A stretch of 64,000 nt of DNA from assembly GCA_963558965.1 (NCBI GenBank), contig CAUWIT010000006.1, positions 1 through 64,000 on the forward strand, in the 5' to 3' direction. A model generated the notes under the pieces. The model was not told the origin of the DNA. It did no database searches and saw only the letters and a program-made list of their open reading frames with translations. The stretch is from Gallibacter sp963558965 (GTDB taxonomy: Bacteria > Bacillota > Clostridia > Peptostreptococcales > Anaerovoracaceae). Numbering within the stretch: position 1 is the first letter of the stretch; the number at the start of each line of letters is the position of its first letter. This document shows positions 60,756-64,000 of the stretch, piece after piece. Made by a program: the position numbers and the translations under genes.

Positions 60756-62045
60756 CTACTCTACATCAAAAAATTTCCCGATAACATGTAATGTTTCATC
60801 AATATTCTCTTCAGTGTGAGCATTTGAAATAAATACTGCTTCAAACTGTGCAGGCGCAATATATTGACCGTTTTCCAACATAAACTTGTAGTAACGGCTA
60901 AATTCGTCTAGGTCTGAAGTCTTAGCTTGATCAAAGTTTTTAACTTCTTCCTCTGTAAAGAAAATTGAGCCGATTGAGCCTACCTGATTTACAGCATAAT
61001 TTTTACCAGCTTTCTTCAAAATTTCCTTTATGCCGCCAAAAAGTCTATCTCCCATATCATTTATATGATCGTAAACTTCAGGATGGTCTTTTAGATAAGT
61101 TAGCTGAGTTATACCTGCAGCTACTGCAACAGGGTTTCCTGACAATGTTCCCGCCTGATAAACTGGACCATCTGGCGCAATCATATCCATAATTTCTTTT
61201 TTACCGCCATAAGCGCCTACTGGCATACCGCCCCCTATGATTTTACCGAAAGTTGACATATCAGGAGTTACTCCGTATAGGCTCTGAGCTCCGCCTAGAG
61301 CAACTCTAAATCCTGTGATTACTTCATCGAAAATTAAAACTGCGCCTTCTTCTGTACACATATCTCTTAAACCTTGTAAAAATCCTGGCTCTGGTGGCAC
61401 TACCCCCATATTAGCCGCAACTGGCTCAACTATTAGGGCTGCAACTTCTCCTTTGTTTGCTTCAAATAGAGCTTTTACACTAGCTAAGTCGTTGTAAGTC
61501 GCTAGCAATGTATCTTTTGCTGTTCCTTCAGTTACACCAGCGCTATCAGGTTTCGCTCCTTCTCTAATAAGGCCTGAGCCTGCTTTTACAAGTAGTGCAT
61601 CATGATGACCGTGGTAGCATCCTACAAATTTAATAACTTTATCTCTACCTGTGTATCCTCTTGCAGCTCTAATTGCACTCATAGTCGCCTCAGTACCTGA
61701 AGTTACCATACGAACTTTTTCAAATGAAGGTACTAGCTCGCATAACAATTTTGCCATTTGTGTTTCAATTTCTGTCGCTGCTCCAAAAGTCAATCCAAGT
61801 TCAATTCGTTCTTTTACAGACGCTAAAATATCAGGATGGTTGTTTCCCAAAATCATAGGGCCCCATGAACCAATATAGTCTAAATATCTGTTGCCATCTG
61901 CATCGTAAATAAACTGTTTATCAGCTTTTTCAATAAATCTAGGTATATCTTTTACTGCTTTACAAGCTCTCGCCGGTGAATTTACGCCACCTGGGATATA
62001 CTTTTGAGCTTCATCAAAATATTTTTTAGACTTTGAAATATTCAT
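60756..62045 (-). CDS. hemL: Glutamate-1-semialdehyde 2,1-aminomutase
   Basis: This 429-aa PLP enzyme makes 5-aminolevulinate. Key segments are MVTSGTEATMSAIRAARGYT, IVEPVAANMGV, VLIFDEVITGFR and FGKIIGGGMPVGAYGG, whose lysine (about residue 267) binds PLP. It lies 2 bases after hemB. It gives the tetrapyrrole precursor for the cobalamin genes beside it. Confidence 0.97.
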   Translation of the reverse strand: MNISKSKKYFDEAQKYIPGGVNSPARACKAVKDIPRFIEKADKQFIYDADGNRYLDYIGSWGPMILGNNHPDILASVKERIELGLTFGAATEIETQMAKLLCELVPSFEKVRMVTSGTEATMSAIRAARGYTGRDKVIKFVGCYHGHHDALLVKAGSGLIREGAKPDSAGVTEGTAKDTLLATYNDLASVKALFEANKGEVAALIVEPVAANMGVVPPEPGFLQGLRDMCTEEGAVLIFDEVITGFRVALGGAQSLYGVTPDMSTFGKIIGGGMPVGAYGGKKEIMDMIAPDGPVYQAGTLSGNPVAVAAGITQLTYLKDHPEVYDHINDMGDRLFGGIKEILKKAGKNYAVNQVGSIGSIFFTEEEVKNFDQAKTSDLDEFSRYYKFMLENGQYIAPAQFEAVFISNAHTEENIDETLHVIGKFFDVE

Positions 62046-62047
62046 AA

Positions 62048-63025
62048 TTAACCAATCCTTCCTTCATCTATCATCTCAGCGATTTCCTTTGCATAATAAG
62101 TTATAAGCATATCGGCACCTGCTCTAAAAATACTTACTGTAGTTTCAGCTACAATTGACATTTCATCAATCATACCAGCCGCCGCAGCTGCCTTTATCAT
62201 AGAATACTCACCGCTAACGCTATATGCCGCAACTGGAATATCTGTAATATCTTTAATTTCTCTAATAATATCAAGGTAGCTTAAGGCAGGTTTAACCATA
62301 ACCATATCTGCACCTTCTTCAATATCCATCAATACTTCTTTTACTGCCTCTCTTCTGTTGTGATAATCCATCTGGTAAGTTTTTCTATCACCTTTAAAGT
62401 TACAAGATCCAGCCGCTTCTCTAAATGGACCATAAAACGCTGAAGCATATTTTGCCGCATAAGACATAATAGGAGTATCGATAAATCCAGCCTCATCTAA
62501 AGCCTCTCTAATAGCTCCAACTCTGCCGTCCATCATATCAGAAGGAGCCACAATATCTGCACCAGCTTTTACCTGTGAAACCGCAGTCTTAGCAAGTAGA
62601 GGAAGAGTTTTATCATTGTCTACACTGTTTCCTTTTATAATGCCACAATGTCCATGAGATGTGTATTCGCACATACAAACATCGCCAACATAAACTAACT
62701 CAGGAACTTCTTTTTTAGCAATTCTCATAGCCTGTTGGATGATGCCATTGTCGTCGTAAGCACCTGAACCAACTTCGTCCTTATGAGCTGGCACACCAAA
62801 AAACATAACAGCTCTAACTCCTGATGCTGCAACTTCCTTCAATGCAGGCACCATAGTATCTGTACTGTATCTAAACTGTCCAGGCATAGCTTCAATCTCT
62901 TTAACAATGCCACTTCCCTCTTCAATAAACATAGGATAAATCAAAGCATCTTTAGAAATACGAGTCTCCCTTACCATATCTCTAATATTTCCGTCCATTC
63001 TCAATCTTCTGCCTCTATTTAACAT
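62048..63025 (-). CDS. hemB: Porphobilinogen synthase (zinc-dependent type)
   Basis: This 325-aa enzyme condenses two 5-aminolevulinates. It has the cysteine site DVCMCEYTSHGHCG, typical of zinc-dependent forms, and lysines in SYAAKYASAFYGPF and VMVKPALSYLDII for Schiff bases. Overlaps cbiG by 11 bases. Confidence 0.97.
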   Translation of the reverse strand: MLNRGRRLRMDGNIRDMVRETRISKDALIYPMFIEEGSGIVKEIEAMPGQFRYSTDTMVPALKEVAASGVRAVMFFGVPAHKDEVGSGAYDDNGIIQQAMRIAKKEVPELVYVGDVCMCEYTSHGHCGIIKGNSVDNDKTLPLLAKTAVSQVKAGADIVAPSDMMDGRVGAIREALDEAGFIDTPIMSYAAKYASAFYGPFREAAGSCNFKGDRKTYQMDYHNRREAVKEVLMDIEEGADMVMVKPALSYLDIIREIKDITDIPVAAYSVSGEYSMIKAAAAAGMIDEMSIVAETTVSIFRAGADMLITYYAKEIAEMIDEGRIG

Positions 63026-64000
63026 TTAAACTTGCCTCCTTTACAGCAATTGCAACGGTTACACCGTCCTTACTCGTCTTTTCAACTACAGTTTTGCCAG
63101 CCACATCGCCAACAGTTGCACCTAACACAGCCGCCCTTTGGCATACATTGTCAACACCAGTCACCTGCTCCACAAAAGAGGAATGACTAAATTCACCTTG
63201 TACACTTTTTAACTGCTCAGCTGTATACGTTTCAAACTCCCAGCCATTTGCATTGCAAAACTCAATTAATCCTTGTTCTTCCTTTTTTAAATCTATTGAC
63301 GCAACTTTACATATTGCATCTTTACATATGTCATAGTCCTTTAAGACTTGATCGACTAAACTTTGTATCTTCTCCACCGGTGTATTTTTTTTACAACCAA
63401 TCCCCAGTGTAAGCCATGGTGGCACAAGTTTTAATTCCCTGCCGAAAACCTTACGGTTGTGCCAACTTATATTTATACCTAAAGGCAGATTTTTCTCCTT
63501 TAAGTTTTCATTTTCTATATTTAACTTCATATCCCCAGCAATACCAACATTTCCACCGTTTACAAGAGCCATTGATATAGCCTTTACATCTTTTATATTT
63601 TCAATAAGCAAGCCGTTTTTTTTCGCCCAAGTGTCCACTGCAAACTTGCTGTTAACATCTGTGGATGTAGTAATTACAGGTGTAGCCTCTATGGTTTTAG
63701 CCACATAGTCGGCAATTTCATTTGCTCCCCCAATATGACCTGACACTAGGGAAATAACAAATTTACCACTGTCATCTGCAACTAGCACTGCTGGATCCTC
63801 AGTCTTAGATTTTAAGAATGGCCCTATGGTTCTCACAGCAATCCCTGTTGCTGAAACAAACACAATCGCCTCACACTCCTTAAAAGCGACTTTAGTCCAT
63901 TCCTTTAACGGTTCCTTTTTATCTCTAATCTGACAAACAAATCCCATATTTGTAAGTGCTATTTTTATTTTATTTGCCGTCTTAAAACCCCTATCTGTAA
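63015..64000 (-). CDS. cbiG: Cobalt-precorrin 5A hydrolase, N-terminus outside the window
   Basis: At least 310 aa are visible. IVFVSATGIAVRTIGPFL, SLVSGHIGGANEIADYVA and ITTSTDVNSKFAVD identify CbiG, and the C-terminal domain has TLGIGCKKNTP. The frame stays open without stop from the ATG at 63947 to the window edge (IKIALTNMGF before it), so the true start is beyond 64000. It opens the delta-lactone of cobalt-precorrin 5A. First visible gene of the operon cbiG-hemB-hemL-cbiET-cbiA. Confidence 0.93.
   Translation of the reverse strand, partial: TDRGFKTANKIKIALTNMGFVCQIRDKKEPLKEWTKVAFKECEAIVFVSATGIAVRTIGPFLKSKTEDPAVLVADDSGKFVISLVSGHIGGANEIADYVAKTIEATPVITTSTDVNSKFAVDTWAKKNGLLIENIKDVKAISMALVNGGNVGIAGDMKLNIENENLKEKNLPLGINISWHNRKVFGRELKLVPPWLTLGIGCKKNTPVEKIQSLVDQVLKDYDICKDAICKVASIDLKKEEQGLIEFCNANGWEFETYTAEQLKSVQGEFSHSSFVEQVTGVDNVCQRAAVLGATVGDVAGKTVVEKTSKDGVTVAIAVKEASLNVK

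Noticed and set aside
58108..64000. Cobalamin riboswitch
   Set aside because: No long leader is visible; the operon start lies beyond the window.
1..64000. tRNA or rRNA genes
   Set aside because: No cloverleaf or rRNA-like sequence recognised, including at both element edges.

Overview
The window comes from a low-GC Firmicute, most likely an anaerobic Clostridia-type bacterium. Nearly all of it (about 0.97 to 57.6 kb) is one very AT-rich conjugative element, with every gene on the minus strand. On its right lies a less AT-rich chromosomal block of tetrapyrrole/cobalamin genes. The element carries a complete Gram-positive type IV secretion (T4SS) core, a MOB relaxase, replication and partition genes, surface proteins and a large set of defence/toxin cargo, so it is an integrative conjugative element or an integrated plasmid. 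No integrase lies in the window. No rRNA, tRNA or CRISPR was seen.

Layout. 1-960: the end of an unidentified plus-strand gene, two terminators and short repeats of different base composition, probably another element or chromosome. 0.97-5.4 kb: a truncated HipA-like gene, a type III toxin-antitoxin (TA) locus, a frameshifted C5 DNA methyltransferase, the relaxase and two accessory DNA-binding proteins. 5.4-6.1 kb: candidate oriT with nested inverted repeats. 6.1-18.3 kb: conjugation accessory genes, a peptidoglycan hydrolase and a 2439-aa methylase/helicase containing a second, TnpV-like gene in another frame. 18.3-22.8 kb: a second type III TA locus (toxin broken, antitoxin repeats intact), a pentapeptide-repeat protein and a HipA-like kinase. 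22.8-31.1 kb: VirB4, TrsD-like, PrgI-like, VirB6-like, VirD4 and pilin-like genes. 31.2-46.9 kb: small cargo genes, RadC, another HipA-like kinase, and surface proteins including a 1557-aa thioester/Cna-B adhesin and an SSB. 47.5-51.8 kb: a BcgI-like restriction-modification system broken at homopolymer tracts, and a Fic protein. 53.9-57.6 kb: ParB, ParA, a replication initiator and a DNA-binding protein. 57.7-58.1 kb: the 3' fragment of a PucR-type regulator, cut at the element boundary. 58.1-64 kb: cbiA, cbiET, hemL, hemB and cbiG.

The most unusual observation is a shared C-terminal peptide. At least a dozen unrelated cytoplasmic cargo proteins (methylase/helicase, RadC, HipA-like kinases, Fic, pentapeptide protein, a type III toxin and several unknowns) end in versions of SLLEKAPTTSKEKEYER. 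No T4SS structural protein, relaxase, Rep/Par or surface protein has it. In most cases the tail-coding DNA is followed by a conserved palindromic module, 15 copies in all. My leading hypothesis is that the tail is a T4SS translocation signal, so that these proteins enter the recipient with the DNA, and that the conserved tail-plus-palindrome boundary lets cargo genes be exchanged. This is inference and is untested.

Two other themes recur. Intrinsic terminators often sit 17-40 nt upstream of a start codon with no room for a promoter, which suggests attenuation or antitermination. Several defence/cargo genes are interrupted exactly at homopolymer runs (A9, G7, A7, A6, T6), which means phase variation, decay or sequencing error. 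The conjugation genes are intact.
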